DNA of 64,000 nt from Halichondria panicea (lineage: Eukaryota; Porifera; Demospongiae; Suberitida; Halichondriidae), in assembly GCF_963675165.1 (NCBI RefSeq), contig NC_087388.1, positions 5,089,047-5,153,046 of the forward strand. The letters are read 5' to 3'. A program made the translations under genes and the position numbers. Of this stretch, positions 12,501 to 21,390 are shown one piece after another; within the stretch, counting starts at the first letter, position 1; each line of letters starts with the position of its first letter. Under the pieces are notes generated by a model. That model was not told where the DNA came from. It worked only from the letters and a program-made list of their open reading frames with translations, and searched no databases.

Positions 12501-15500
12501 GAACGAAACAGAACAAGACGTGGAGAGTGACCAAGCTGTAATAACGATGGCAGAGACAGGAACTGGAGTGACTGAACTTCTACAGATGCTGCTGGAAGAT
12601 CGCCGGAGCCGTGACGAGGCAGAAACGGAAAGGGCCAGAGCAAGAGAAGAAGAGAACAGACAACGAGAGCGAGAACGAGCAGAAGAACAGGAACGTAGAG
12701 AGAGAGAAAGTGAACAAAGAATGCAAATGATGCAAAGTCAGGTGGAGATGATGAGAAACTGGATGGACCTAAATCAGAGTCGAGAGGAGATCAAGGCGAA
12801 ACGAGCGGAAGATCTACGACATTTGAACCTAGCCAAACTCACGGAAAAAGAAGACATTGAGGCATACTTGACTACGTTTGAGCGACTGATGACAGCCTTT
12901 GAAGTGAAAGAAGAGCACTGGGCCCATAAGTTAGCGCCACAACTTACGGGGAGAGCCCAGCAGGCCTTTGCTGCAATGGATGTAGAGAAAGCTAAGAACT
13001 ATGAGGACGTGAAAAGAGCTATACTGCAACGCTATGATATTAGCGAAGAAACGTACCGCAAACGCTTCCGAACTACGAAGAAGGCCGAAGGGGAGGCGTA
13101 CCTGGAGCTCGCAACAAAACTGAGAGACCTCCTGGAGAAATGGACAGCAGGCTGCACCACGATGGAAACACTCAAGGAGAAAATTGTAGTGGAGCAACTG
13201 ATGGAGGGGATGCCTAGAGACCTGAGAATTTGGTTGGGCGACCGAAAGCCCACTACCGGAGAAGAAGCGGGAAGACTGGCCGACAGCTATGTTCATTCCC
13301 GTCAACTTGATCCTAAGGAGTTACCGCCACGAGAGACTCGTCGGCCCAGCAGTGAGAGCGGAGCAACCAAAACGTGCCACTACTGCAAGATAAAGGGCCA
13401 TATTGCCAAAGACTGTAGGAAGGCTATGGCTGATCGAAGGACAGAGAAAGGACGGAGGGAGGCCAACAAAACAAAGATGGAATGGAACAAAATCAAATGC
13501 TACAACTGCCAAGAGATCGGACATATTGCCGCAAATTTCCCTAGCAAGTCAAATCTATTCACAGAAGAAACTGAATTGGTGTACATGAATGAGGACAAGT
13601 TGGAGAAGAAAATCAACCCCCAGATTACACGATCTGGCACAGTGGAGGGAAAAGCAGTAGACGAGATTGTCCTTGACACCGGTTGTGCCCGTTCGATGGT
13701 GAGAAGTGATCTGCTACCACAGAAGAAGCAACTAGGACGAGTTCGCATCCGATGTGCTCACGGAGACGTTCGAGAATATCCACTCGTAAGTGTAGAAATT
13801 GGCCTCGGAGAAGGAAGACACCAAATCGAAGCAGCAATTTCAAAGACCCTCCCAGTACCAGTGCTACTCGGACGAGATGTGGCAGGCCTACTCGAAATGT
13901 TACAGAATAAGGAAGGGACAGTTCGGACTGAAGAAGCCCTTGCCGTAATGACCAGAGCCCAGGCCAAGAAAAACGAAGAAGAAAGAGTGGAACTGGAGAA
14001 GATACAACAACAGGAGGGAATCAAACAGCCTACTACCACGTCCGACACATCCACTGATGAGATGCCTGATGACCAAGTGGCCAAGATGGTTCCAAACACT
14101 CCCAACACTCCTGATGACCAACAAGCCGAGATGCTAACGGACTTGGACGTAACCGATGACCAAATTGCTGAGATGCCAATTGGTGCAGAGATGGACCCAG
14201 ATCTTTTTCTCGAAGTAAAGAAACACCAGCAACTAACTAGGAGAGAGAAGAGGCAGCAGAGGCGTGAAGTGGCTCAAAACAAGCAGACACACCCCTTGGA
14301 CCTGTCCCCCATTGAGTTGCGACGAATGCAGCAAGAAGATGTCACGCTTAAAGGTATTCGAGAAGCAATGAACGGTGCTACTGGAGCCAGCAAGATGGTC
14401 TTTCACGAAGAAAATGGACTGATTTACCGTCAATGGATCTCACCCCATGGCGAAGACAGCAGCCCGATACAGCAGTTGGTGCTACCAGAGTCGTGCCGTA
14501 GCCTAGTGATGTCCCTTGCTCACCATATTCCAATGGCTGGCCACATGGGGCAGCGAAAGACCGTAGAACGGATTCTCCAGCGGTTCTATTGGCCGACAGT
14601 ATTCGAAGATGTGAAGAAGCTATGCCAATCGTGCGAAGAGTGTCAGAGGACATCAAAGGGGAAAAAGCAGCGTGTACCAATGATTCCCCTACCCATCATT
14701 CGAGAGCCATTTGAACGTATTGCTATGGATATCGTGGGTCCTCTTCCTCGTAGCCGCACGGGAAACCGCTACATCCTGGTGATTTGCGACTATAGTACAA
14801 GGTACCCAGAAGCTGTCCCCCTACGAACCATAGATGCTGAGCACGTAGCCAAGGAGCTGATAATGTTTTTCTCAAGAGTAGGCATACCCCGAGAGATCCT
14901 GACTGATCAAGGAGCTAATTTCACATCTGGATTGCTAGCAGAGCTCTACCGCTTGTTGAAGATACAGCCGATCAAGACCAGCCCTTACCACCCTCAAACG
15001 GACGGATTAGTAGAACGTTTCAATCAAACCTTGAAGTCCATGCTTCGCAAAACCGCCAATGAAGAAGGAAAAGACTGGGACCAACTAATTCCGTATTTGC
15101 TGTTTGCCTACCGTGAAGTACCCCAGTCATCAACCGGATTTTCTCCCTTCGAACTAATGTATGGAAGGCAGGTGCGAGGACCTCTTGATGTGCTCAAAGA
15201 AACGTGGGAATCTAGCAAGAAATCTACAGAGAGTGTCGTTTCTTATGTCCTGACGATTCAAGAAAAACTCGCCAAGATGTCGGAGCTAGCTTGTGAGAAT
15301 CTGAAGAAGGCCCAAACAACCCAAAAGAAGTGGTATGATCGAAATGCACGAGAGAGGAAGCTGCAGGTAGAGGACAACGTACTAGTCCTTCTACCTTCCT
15401 CGACCAACAAACTCCTAGCGAAGTGGCAAGGTCCCTACCCTGTGAAGAAAGTGATTTCACCGGTGACATATGAAGTGGACATGTTCGATCACAAGAAGCG

Positions 15501-18500
15501 GAGAAGAGTCTTCCACATCAACATGTTGCGAAAGTGGAATACCCCCACGATCCCAAACCTCTTGGCGGAGGAAGAGAGAGGAGAATTAACGGATGAACTC
15601 CCGTTGTGGAAAGAAAGTGACGGTATCACAAAGAAGATTGTCATGGACAAGCGACTGGAAGAGACCCAACAGTATGACCTCCGTCAGCTAACCAACGAAT
15701 TCGTAGAAGCTATGCGAGACACCCCAGGACGGACAGCAATCATTGAGCACGACATTGAAACCGGAACGGCACGCCCAATCAGGTTGCCTCCTTACCGCTT
15801 ACCTCATGCCTATCGAGAGACAGTGAAGAAAGAAATTGCGGAAATGCTAGAACATGGAGTGATCGAGCCTTCGACAAGTGAATGGTCAGCCCCTATTGTA
15901 TTGGTGAAGAAGAAAGATGGTACTATGCGATTCTGCGTTGACTATCGACGTCTAAATGGAGTTTCTGAGGCAGATGCATACCCAATGCCCCGCATTGACG
16001 AGATGATCGACAGACTAGGCCAAGCTAAGTACATCACCACTTTGGATCTGACAAAAGGATACTGGCAGGTACCCCTCACCAAGAAAGCCCAGACGAAGAC
16101 GGCATTTGTAACCCCTTTTGGTCTTTATCACTTCAATGTTATGCCATTTGGCTTGCAAGGCGCACCGGCAACTTTCCAGAGGCTAATGGACCGGGTACTG
16201 CAAGGACTGGAAGAATATGCTGCAGCATACCTAGATGATGTTGTAATCTACAGCTCCAATTGGAAGGACCACCTCTACCATTTACGTCAGGTGCTGGAGC
16301 GGATCCAAGATGCCGGCCTAACCATGAAGCTCAGCAAATGTCAGTTTGGGATGGCCCACTGTATATACCTAGGCCATGTCGTTGGGAGTGGAGTGGTGAA
16401 ACCAGAGGAAACAAAACTAGAGGCAATGAGGGAATTTCCAAGACCAAAAACGAAAAAAGAAGTGCGTTGTTTCCTTGGATTAACTGGATATTACAGGAGG
16501 TTTATCCCGGATTTCGCCTCCATTGCCGCCCCCCTGTCTGACCTCACCCGAAAGAATTTACCCTCAACAGTAATATGGACACCAGCTTGTGAGACAGCAT
16601 TCCAGACCCTGAAGAAGCAGATGTTGTCACAGCCGATATTGCACAATCCAGACTTTTCGAGAGCCTTTGTCCTCCAAACCGATGCATCCCAGCGAGGTGT
16701 AGGGGCAGTCCTCAGCCAAACTGATGGGGATGGCGCTGAACACCCAGTAGGATATTTTAGCCGAAAACTCCTTAACCGAGAAGAACACTACTCGACCGTG
16801 GAGAAGGAGTGCCTGGCAATTAAACTCGCTGTTGAAGCTTTCCGAGTCTACCTCCTAGGACGACCCTTTGTAATCCAGACGGACCATCACTCCCTGGAAT
16901 GGATGGAGCGAATGAAAGAGAACAACAATCGTCTCATCCGATGGAGCCTGGCCTTGCAACCATTCAACTTTTCTGTCCGCTATCGGAAGGGCAAAGACAA
17001 CCAAAACGCAGACGCCCTCTCCCGATTGCCTATTTCTCACCCCGACATGAATGTCGCAGGAGAAGGGGAGAGGAATGTGGTGAACTAGAACATTCTGTGA
17101 CTGGTTTAATTAAGAACTAGAACATTCTGTGGTAAAGGACCAGAACTTTATGTGTTAAGAACCTTCCAGAGGTTCAGTATTCTAGAACTTTGTGGGTGTT
17201 GTAGAACAATCTAGATCTTTGGTGCATGTGTCTGTATAAAATAGCTAGAGAAGGAGTTATGTTCAGTTCTGTTCTCATGTTAAAGTTATAGAAGACTCCT
17301 ATTTACTTGGATCGTGTTCTGTTTAAGTCAACTGCGAGCCTTGGCGCAGCCGGGGGCGCATGACAGTCGCAAACTGAAGAAGAAATGCTCGATGAGATAG
17401 ACATACCTCATCGCCAGCTCAGCCAGAAGAGTCATAAAACCAAGAGTCACACCTCAAGAGACAATCTACTAGAAGTCATATTCAATTCCCATCACAGATG
17501 AACCCCTTGAGGGTGGAGGAATGTAGTATCCACTGAAACTATCTAGAAGTAGCTATAATGTATCAGTAATGATCTACAACAATAATTATAGTTATAGAAT
17601 TGGAACTGTATTTATGCCTTGGTGCGCATGCGCAAGCGAGGTATACTGTAGTTTGTGTGTGTGTCTGTGTGTGTAGACTGCTATACAGCTTCTCAAAGAT
17701 GAATGAAGTGCAAGTAAGAGTTTCTATAGGCTTCTAGTCATGTTTTTTGGATTTTAATTTGTGGATTTGCAAAATAATGTTTGGTTCTCGAGTTATGCCT
17801 AGTTTTGCTTACTTGGAATGCCATTGCAACCCTTTTCAGAAGAGTGCGTAGAATAACTTGTCCACGGAGTGTTGCTACTCTACTTAGTAGTTAGCTTAGT
17901 TTCGCAAGCAGACTTGTCCTAGAGGGAACGTCTGGTCACTATTGCAACAATTCCGTGGCCCCTGCCGGAATGTTGGCAGTGCCGATCAGATTTTGACTAC
18001 GTGGTTAGTGGGCGGTAACATCCCGTATATTTTCGTATTATAGCATAAAATGAACGTGAAAAGAAGGATTATTAAGTCTAGCAAGGCTAATTTTAGTGTT
18101 GAACCAACCTGGCTGCAAAGGATCTCGGTTACAAGGAGCTCAGACCCAAGCAAGAGCTAGCTAGCTGCGAATAAACTAGTCATGTGAATTTGGTTAATTA
18201 ATAAATATCTTGCATGTGACTACATTCCTCAGTGCCATGGAATTGCTGCAATAGTGGCCAGACGTTCCCTCTTGGACGAGTCTGCTCACGAGACTATAGT
18301 TAGCTCTGCACTAGAACGCTAGTTATTGGTAGCTGCAAGAGTGAGAAGAGAGCTGTAAGGCTCTACTGACTTGCAGCTATTAATTTTAGACTTGAACTTT
18401 TGACATCGATCGTTTTTAACAACAATCATGGTCGAGTTTTCCTGGCCTGTGATTCTGCATGCAGAAAATTAATGTTGATCTCATGATGTGTATAAAAAGT

Positions 18501-20275
18501 ATAAAAAGTATAATATATAGCTTTATGTTACGTAGCTTTGGCACCTCCACCATAACCACCGAGGCATCAGCACCTATAGTGGTAACATCTAGAAATTACC
18601 TAGCTTTGTATAATTATAACTAAGAAGGTTCTGTACATGTGCTCTGTGTGTGTATTCTACCCTCGCTGCAAACAAGAATATTTATCTGTGTTAAAGTGGA
18701 GACAATTAATAGATACAACAGGCATCCTATAATAACGGAGACAAAAACTGTGCACATTTTTGAAGACATGAAGTGAATGGTTTATACATCTTAGTTAAGT
18801 ATTCACCTTTCGTATTAAATTTTGGTCCAGGAGAAATCATGTTCACTGATACCGAAGCACCAGAAGTCTCTTGTTTCTGCTTCTTTACTGCACTCCTATC
18901 TAGATAATATGAAAGTTTTCGCTCATGTTGCTGTTGGACTTGACAGTCTGTTAGTGGCTGGCCAGCTATATAATTATACATAATTATTATACTTTGTCAA
19001 GGAATGATGTAGATATGGCTAGCGCCCTAAAAAATGTTGGCCGGAAGCCACACCCGTTTCAATTAGTTGCGGTTAAATTTCATTTCCTGTCATCAGCAAA
19101 ATATTTCAGGAGGACATAAATATATGTTCCTGATTCTACATAGATGCAGTTATTGTCGAAAGTTGGATATTTGATACTTATATTGCATGATTGAGAGTAA
19201 GCTCTGTGGCTTAAAACTAGAGTTTGAGACAGTTTGAATGTGATTCTTGGTCAGCAGTGTGCCACATGGACCCCATATTGTATACTTGTGGCTAAATGTG
19301 AGCATGCAATCACACCCATCCTAAGGAGGTACGACACGCGTGCCTCGATTAGGCTAATTGCCTCTGCAATAACATTGAGTGTGGGCGTAATTATGCCTCG
19401 ATTATCCGCCCACGCTCTACGTTATTACAGAGGTAATTAGCCTAATCGAGGCACGCGTGTTGCACCTCCTCTGGCACCTACCCATTCTCAATTCCCCACA
19501 CATATTTGTTTGCACATGGCGTGTAACTGTTAATTCAAAAGACACAAAGAATGTAGCTAGCTAGCTAGCAATAGAGCTGAGATCGGTAAGTAGAGATCAG
19601 AAGGGGGAAGGGTCAATTGCCCCCTTTGCCACCGGGGCTCCCTGGCTACGCCACTGCTAAAAGCGTTAGTGAATGAAACACACATGCTCACAGTAGACAA
19701 ATTGGAATGATTGCATGAAATATACGGATTGCGTTAAAGAATAGACTACATGTGTAGAAGAATCACTGCATTGACACTTCTTCTAAATGTATACAACACG
19801 TGTCAATGTATAAACTGCTGGCACAGTCAAAAAATCATTGAGTTACAAAAAGCTTACCATAGTGACAATAATCCCATCTGATTCTCATTGCCAACTTTCG
19901 CTCTCTTAGAGCATCAGCAATTTTCTCCCAGTCAATTCCAAGCAACTTATAGTTTGTGGCAATACATTGACATAGAGCCATTTTCTGTTTCACTGCATCT
20001 GTGAGAAGGTTATTACTATATCAAATTAATGTATATATATTATACTTACCATCGGGATGATCATCTCGAATTTGGTTTAATACCAGCTGAGGAATACCCA
20101 CTTCTTTACCAAAAGGAATTGGATTTGTCAACTCCCGTAATTCGGCAAATAGATTCAATGATGTGAGTTTGTGAACAGGGCCAGGATTAGTCTCAACATC
20201 TCCAGCAATAATTAGCAACATTAAAAGAACCTCCAAAATCTGTAGTGTCCTTTTGAAGCTCACTACCAGTGCCAT
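2468..20275 (-). CDS. Giant 2A-leader/death-fold/pseudokinase/Roc-COR/CARD/Kelch protein (13 exons, about 2813 aa)
   Basis: Exons (minus): 20275-20050, 19998-19858, 18965-18807, 11134-10808, 10709-9981, 9869-9750, 9699-8995, 8932-7052, 6989-5031, 4979-4743, 4633-3911, 3763-3584, 3522-2468. Every intron is phase 1 and the summed length (8442 nt) is an exact reading frame. Order: hydrophobic leader ending in a 2A motif; death domain; Ser/Gln-rich linker; second death-like domain; helical domain; acidic linker; divergent kinase-like domain; Roc-COR; degenerate Roc-COR; death domain; CARD; death domain; Ser-rich hinge; Kelch repeats. The role is inferred: a cytosolic signalling scaffold of innate-immune or apoptotic type, loosely like DAPK1 (kinase, Roc-COR, death). 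Exons 4-13 are solid. The link to exons 1-3 rests on matching phase and on the paralogue at 21668-23063, which joins the same exons. Intron 3 (7.7 kb) contains the retrotransposon. Intron 6 appears to start with GC rather than GT. The last exon may instead splice at 2485. Confidence 0.65.
3584..4979 (-). other. Exons 10-12: death domain, CARD, death domain, Ser-rich hinge
   Basis: Exon 10 (4979-4743) encodes a death domain with the usual pattern (SSSWYKVGMLFNLE and WEEVQHIF). Exon 11 (4633-3911) starts with a CARD-like bundle (LPYLLKYRLV, then LLNLTNKNGGKNGF) and ends with a second death domain (KWYYFGFALKVDE, then TTWQDIIRALCSRF). Exon 12 (3763-3584) is a Ser/Thr-rich hinge. Such domains bind like domains in other proteins, so this part is the probable signalling output. 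Confidence 0.7.
5031..6989 (-). other. Exon 9: degenerate second Roc-COR module
   Basis: One 653-codon exon laid out like exon 8. At the place of the P-loop it reads GVPGSDVNACK, lacking the GKT/S Lys and Thr; no DxxG motif follows, and a Ser/Glu-rich stretch replaces much of the GTPase. The COR-like part (LHMNGLILYYGN, then VIFKDSTILLKIV) parallels exon 8 (FHELGIFIWYH, then VFVEPKNLLSIL). It ends in the same CxCD...STAQDIW-type tail. I infer a tandem duplication of the Roc-COR exon whose second copy lost GTP binding. Confidence 0.6.
7052..8932 (-). other. Exon 8: Roc GTPase plus COR domain
   Basis: One 627-codon exon. P-loop GHTGVGKTS (8846-8820), G3 motif WDTGGQ (about 8636-8619) and a G4-like GTFKD identify a Roc (Ras of complex proteins) domain. 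A COR-like region follows (FHELGIFIWYH, then a segment rich in Leu/Pro), typical of ROCO proteins. The GTPase motifs are intact, so nucleotide binding is expected. The exon ends with a CxC...H...C pattern also found at the end of exon 9. Confidence 0.8.
8995..9699 (-). other. Exon 7: divergent kinase-like (probable pseudokinase) domain
   Basis: About 235 residues. The pattern resembles a protein kinase: a beta3-like CMGLKY with a possible Lys, a hinge-like IILFEVEQP, a segment SITIQLTTESLFVHK where HRDLxxxN would be expected, and an AIFLP where DFG would be. The catalytic Asp residues are missing, so if it is a kinase fold it is inactive. This is inference from layout and pattern only; a structure prediction would settle it. 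It precedes the Roc-COR module, as the kinase does in DAPK1. Confidence 0.4.
11935..12085 (+). mobile_element. Old gypsy-type remnant, left part (integrase C-terminus)
   Basis: The plus strand encodes a stretch with the pattern V..READTNSQWMPG, then GNLTYEVRL and RKRG, typical of the C-terminal end of gypsy-type integrases (a WxPGxVxxxxGxxxYxV pattern). It is interrupted at GTCGC by the younger element and continues at 17366. There is a one-base frame change between the two parts, so it is decayed. No matching 5' part is seen. Confidence 0.6.
12086..12375 (+). repeat. 5' LTR
   Basis: 290 bp, starting TGTGG and ending TGACA, base-for-base identical to 17076-17365 by direct reading. It contains a TATAAAA box at 12245-12251 that would start the element's transcript, and short internal repeats around AGAACATTCTGTG. 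Confidence 0.95.
12378..12395 (+). other. Primer-binding site matching tRNA-Leu
   Basis: TGGTGGCAGCGGTGGGAT is complementary to the 3' end, with CCA, of animal tRNA-Leu of the AAG type as I remember it (ending ATCCCACCGCTGCCA). It starts two bases after the LTR, the normal place for the reverse-transcription primer site. Confidence 0.75.
12454..17088 (+). CDS. Gag-Pol polyprotein of Gmr1-like gypsy element (1544 aa)
   Basis: Domains in order: a Glu/Arg-rich coiled coil and gag capsid-like region (to about residue 290); CCHC zinc knuckles at about 308 (CHYCKIKGHIAKDC) and 349, the second with Phe in place of the last Cys; aspartic protease (VLDTGCA, about 407); integrase zinc finger (HH...CQSCEEC, about 690) and DDE core (AMDIVGPL, DQGANF, ERFNQT); reverse transcriptase with YLDD (about 1258); RNase H (QTDAS, about 1409). 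Integrase precedes reverse transcriptase, the reverse of standard gypsy. No stop or frameshift is seen. The start is the first in-frame ATG; ATG 12547 is an equally good start. The stop codon lies 13 bases inside the 3' LTR. Confidence 0.92.
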   Translation: MSVTRTGRIYNLGESVNETEQDVESDQAVITMAETGTGVTELLQMLLEDRRSRDEAETERARAREEENRQRERERAEEQERRERESEQRMQMMQSQVEMMRNWMDLNQSREEIKAKRAEDLRHLNLAKLTEKEDIEAYLTTFERLMTAFEVKEEHWAHKLAPQLTGRAQQAFAAMDVEKAKNYEDVKRAILQRYDISEETYRKRFRTTKKAEGEAYLELATKLRDLLEKWTAGCTTMETLKEKIVVEQLMEGMPRDLRIWLGDRKPTTGEEAGRLADSYVHSRQLDPKELPPRETRRPSSESGATKTCHYCKIKGHIAKDCRKAMADRRTEKGRREANKTKMEWNKIKCYNCQEIGHIAANFPSKSNLFTEETELVYMNEDKLEKKINPQITRSGTVEGKAVDEIVLDTGCARSMVRSDLLPQKKQLGRVRIRCAHGDVREYPLVSVEIGLGEGRHQIEAAISKTLPVPVLLGRDVAGLLEMLQNKEGTVRTEEALAVMTRAQAKKNEEERVELEKIQQQEGIKQPTTTSDTSTDEMPDDQVAKMVPNTPNTPDDQQAEMLTDLDVTDDQIAEMPIGAEMDPDLFLEVKKHQQLTRREKRQQRREVAQNKQTHPLDLSPIELRRMQQEDVTLKGIREAMNGATGASKMVFHEENGLIYRQWISPHGEDSSPIQQLVLPESCRSLVMSLAHHIPMAGHMGQRKTVERILQRFYWPTVFEDVKKLCQSCEECQRTSKGKKQRVPMIPLPIIREPFERIAMDIVGPLPRSRTGNRYILVICDYSTRYPEAVPLRTIDAEHVAKELIMFFSRVGIPREILTDQGANFTSGLLAELYRLLKIQPIKTSPYHPQTDGLVERFNQTLKSMLRKTANEEGKDWDQLIPYLLFAYREVPQSSTGFSPFELMYGRQVRGPLDVLKETWESSKKSTESVVSYVLTIQEKLAKMSELACENLKKAQTTQKKWYDRNARERKLQVEDNVLVLLPSSTNKLLAKWQGPYPVKKVISPVTYEVDMFDHKKRRRVFHINMLRKWNTPTIPNLLAEEERGELTDELPLWKESDGITKKIVMDKRLEETQQYDLRQLTNEFVEAMRDTPGRTAIIEHDIETGTARPIRLPPYRLPHAYRETVKKEIAEMLEHGVIEPSTSEWSAPIVLVKKKDGTMRFCVDYRRLNGVSEADAYPMPRIDEMIDRLGQAKYITTLDLTKGYWQVPLTKKAQTKTAFVTPFGLYHFNVMPFGLQGAPATFQRLMDRVLQGLEEYAAAYLDDVVIYSSNWKDHLYHLRQVLERIQDAGLTMKLSKCQFGMAHCIYLGHVVGSGVVKPEETKLEAMREFPRPKTKKEVRCFLGLTGYYRRFIPDFASIAAPLSDLTRKNLPSTVIWTPACETAFQTLKKQMLSQPILHNPDFSRAFVLQTDASQRGVGAVLSQTDGDGAEHPVGYFSRKLLNREEHYSTVEKECLAIKLAVEAFRVYLLGRPFVIQTDHHSLEWMERMKENNNRLIRWSLALQPFNFSVRYRKGKDNQNADALSRLPISHPDMNVAGEGERNVVN
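17058..17075 (+). other. Polypurine tract
   Basis: An 18-base all-purine run (AGGAGAAGGGGAGAGGAA) ends directly at the first base of the 3' LTR, the position of the plus-strand primer in LTR elements. Confidence 0.85.
17076..17365 (+). repeat. 3' LTR
   Basis: Identical to 12086-12375; TATAAAA at 17235-17241. The first 13 bases also encode the last residues and stop codon of the polyprotein. Confidence 0.95.
17366..17780 (+). mobile_element. Old gypsy-type remnant, right part with probable 3' LTR
   Basis: Continues the element broken at 12085. A plus-strand frame (EEEMLDEIDIPHRQL, to a stop at about 17500) is a plausible end of Pol. Then a purine-rich GAGGGTGGAGGAA run ends at 17521 and is followed by TGTAGTATCC, which looks like an LTR start. 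The right end of the LTR is uncertain; 17780 is an estimate. It contains a GT-rich stretch at 17643-17672. Confidence 0.5.
17889..18303. repeat. Inverted-repeat element with about 70-bp arms
   Basis: Left arm 17889-17960 and right arm 18232-18303 are imperfect reverse complements (shared core AGAGGGAACGTCTGG and AATTCC). The interior is about 270 bp and non-coding. This is the form of a MITE or foldback element. I see no clear target duplication. Confidence 0.6.
18807..18965 (-). other. Exon 3: low-complexity linker
   Basis: This 53-codon exon lies between TATAG and GTGAAT signals. It matches exon 4 of the paralogue (22398-22225): both start with AGQ, share a DxQVQ motif and an ETS(G/D)AS stretch, and end in the same phase. 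It is rich in Gln, Ser and Lys and probably unstructured. The paralogue has an extra 72-nt exon before it that I could not find here; phases allow its absence. Confidence 0.6.
19324..19470. repeat. Hairpin (foldback) repeat, 147 bp
   Basis: Left arm from 19324 and right arm ending 19470 pair over about 64 bases with some mismatches (shared core ACGCGTGCCTCGATTAGGCT). A short centre of about 19 bases separates them. It is GC-rich compared with its surroundings and lies in intron 2 of the giant gene. A non-autonomous DNA element is likely. Confidence 0.7.
20050..20275 (-). other. Exon 1: signal-like leader, 2A motif and first half of a death domain
   Basis: The chosen ATG (20275) opens a 32-residue leader: a basic patch (FKR), then a hydrophobic core (LEVLLMLLIIAG), then DVETNPG|P. 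The skip point is between the codons ending at 20180 and starting at 20179. Downstream, LFAELRELTNPIPFGKEVGI starts a death-fold domain completed in exon 2 (residues around IDWEKIADAL and LAMRIRWDY). The frame is open up to 20563, but the matching upstream stretch in the paralogue is frameshifted, so the ATG just before the leader is the better start. 2A motifs of form DxExNPGP make ribosomes skip one peptide bond. Confidence 0.7.
20177..20200 (-). other. 2A ribosome-skipping motif (giant gene)
   Basis: Codons for DVETNPGP, 25 residues after the leader Met. Neighbouring residues differ between the paralogues (T/R, L/I, V/I) while the 2A core is unchanged. Confidence 0.85.
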
Positions 20276-21342
20276 AGGAACACTAGGAGAATGTTTATAT
20301 TGCTCAGTCTCAGTGTGTACACAATTCTGTTTTAAGTTCATTGGACAGCGGTTGTGCTTCTTGTAAACTGAGATTTGCCTCGAAATATCTTCCTGTTTTT
20401 GTACACAGAATGTGGTTGGGGCTTCTATTGTGGGTAGAGAGAGACAGTCTCTAAGGGCTGTGGGAAGCATGGGTAGATTGATAGTGATTAGTAAGCAACA
20501 CAGCATCAGAGTACGTGCCTTCAGGCATTCTTCACAGTAAAAAGGAAATCGGTACGTGAGCATGAGGATAATTATGTGTTATAGTGTCCCAAATTCCAAT
20601 GGTGATTAACTATGACTCGGCTTTCTCTGCAACAAATAAGCCAAGCCCCCTCTTGTGCTAGAAACCTGCACTCGAGCCTCACCCCCAGCCCATGCAGCTT
20701 CTCAGTTCTGTACAGCTAGCAGCTTGCTACACTCTCATGTATGGGTATAGCATTTAGGATCATTGACTAACTGATTTGCCTTCAATCTTCTAAATCTGAT
20801 AGACACCTCCAACAGTGTACATTAAATCTAGATTATATAGACACGCACTCTAAACCTCCCAATTTTTCATTAGGTTTTATGTTCCGGTCATTATTTACAG
20901 TATCAGTAGATCTTTGGGTGTTCGGTTTTAGAAAATACTATAGTAAATGACTATAATTTATACAGACAATAAATCGTAACGCCACCTTCCTCACTTCTAT
21001 CTCTAGCCAGCTGATAAATCAACTAAAAGTATCGCCAACTGCAAATATACCTTCTACAACAACATTTCCACAGTCATGGCCCATAATTAACAGTTCATTG
21101 ATGAGATTGACTGCATGCTCCATGCACTTGTAAATGTTGGCTTCAATTCAAGTTTCTCAAATCAGAGTGACAGACTGAGATGATAAATAGATTCTTCAGA
21201 TTTCTAGCTAACTAGATCTAGACTACTTTGAGAGAAAAACGGTTTGACTGGATACAGCAAATGGCAACAATTAAAAATCTACCAGCCCCACCCCCAAAAA
21301 TGTACCACTCATTGTCCCTTTTCAGACAAAAGAAACAGTCAA

Positions 21343-21390
21343 ATTAAGAGTTTCTTCAGGAGCTTCCCAGCCTCTTTCTTGACCTCAGAC
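21343..21390 (-). pseudogene. Dead RMDN terminal exon (duplication copy 1)
   Basis: On the minus strand it encodes VKKEAGKLLKKLLI then a stop, very close to the last exon of the live RMDN genes. No other RMDN exon lies beside it. It has been carried along in the segmental duplication. Confidence 0.65.

Larger units (their letters stand above)
12086..17365 (+). mobile_element. Intact young Ty3/gypsy LTR retrotransposon with IN before RT (Gmr1-like)
   Basis: The element is 5280 bp, bounded by identical 290-bp LTRs (12086-12375, 17076-17365; TG...CA ends) and by the 5-bp duplication GTCGC (12081-12085, 17366-17370). The primer-binding site is two bases after the 5' LTR and the polypurine tract abuts the 3' LTR. 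One open frame covers Gag and Pol. Identical LTRs imply a recent insertion. It lies antisense to the host gene inside its intron 3. The gene order is the diagnostic of the Gmr1 group rather than of ordinary gypsy elements. Confidence 0.95.
11135..18806 (-). other. 7.7-kb intron with nested retroelements
   Basis: This gap between exon 3 and exon 4 has a GTGAAT donor and a TTTATAG acceptor. The acceptor and the codon completed across it are the same as in the paralogue (at 22008). The gap holds an old gypsy fragment, the young gypsy element at 12086-17365, and an inverted repeat at 17889-18303. Outside these I see no coding sequence. Confidence 0.55.

Noticed and set aside
12338-14680. Minus-strand frames within the gypsy element
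   Set aside because: All are shadows of the Gag-Pol frame; no domain seen.
20276-20563. Extension of the 2A exon upstream to an ATG at 20563
   Set aside because: The matching stretch in the paralogue is frameshifted, and the ATG directly before the hydrophobic leader gives a normal signal-like start.
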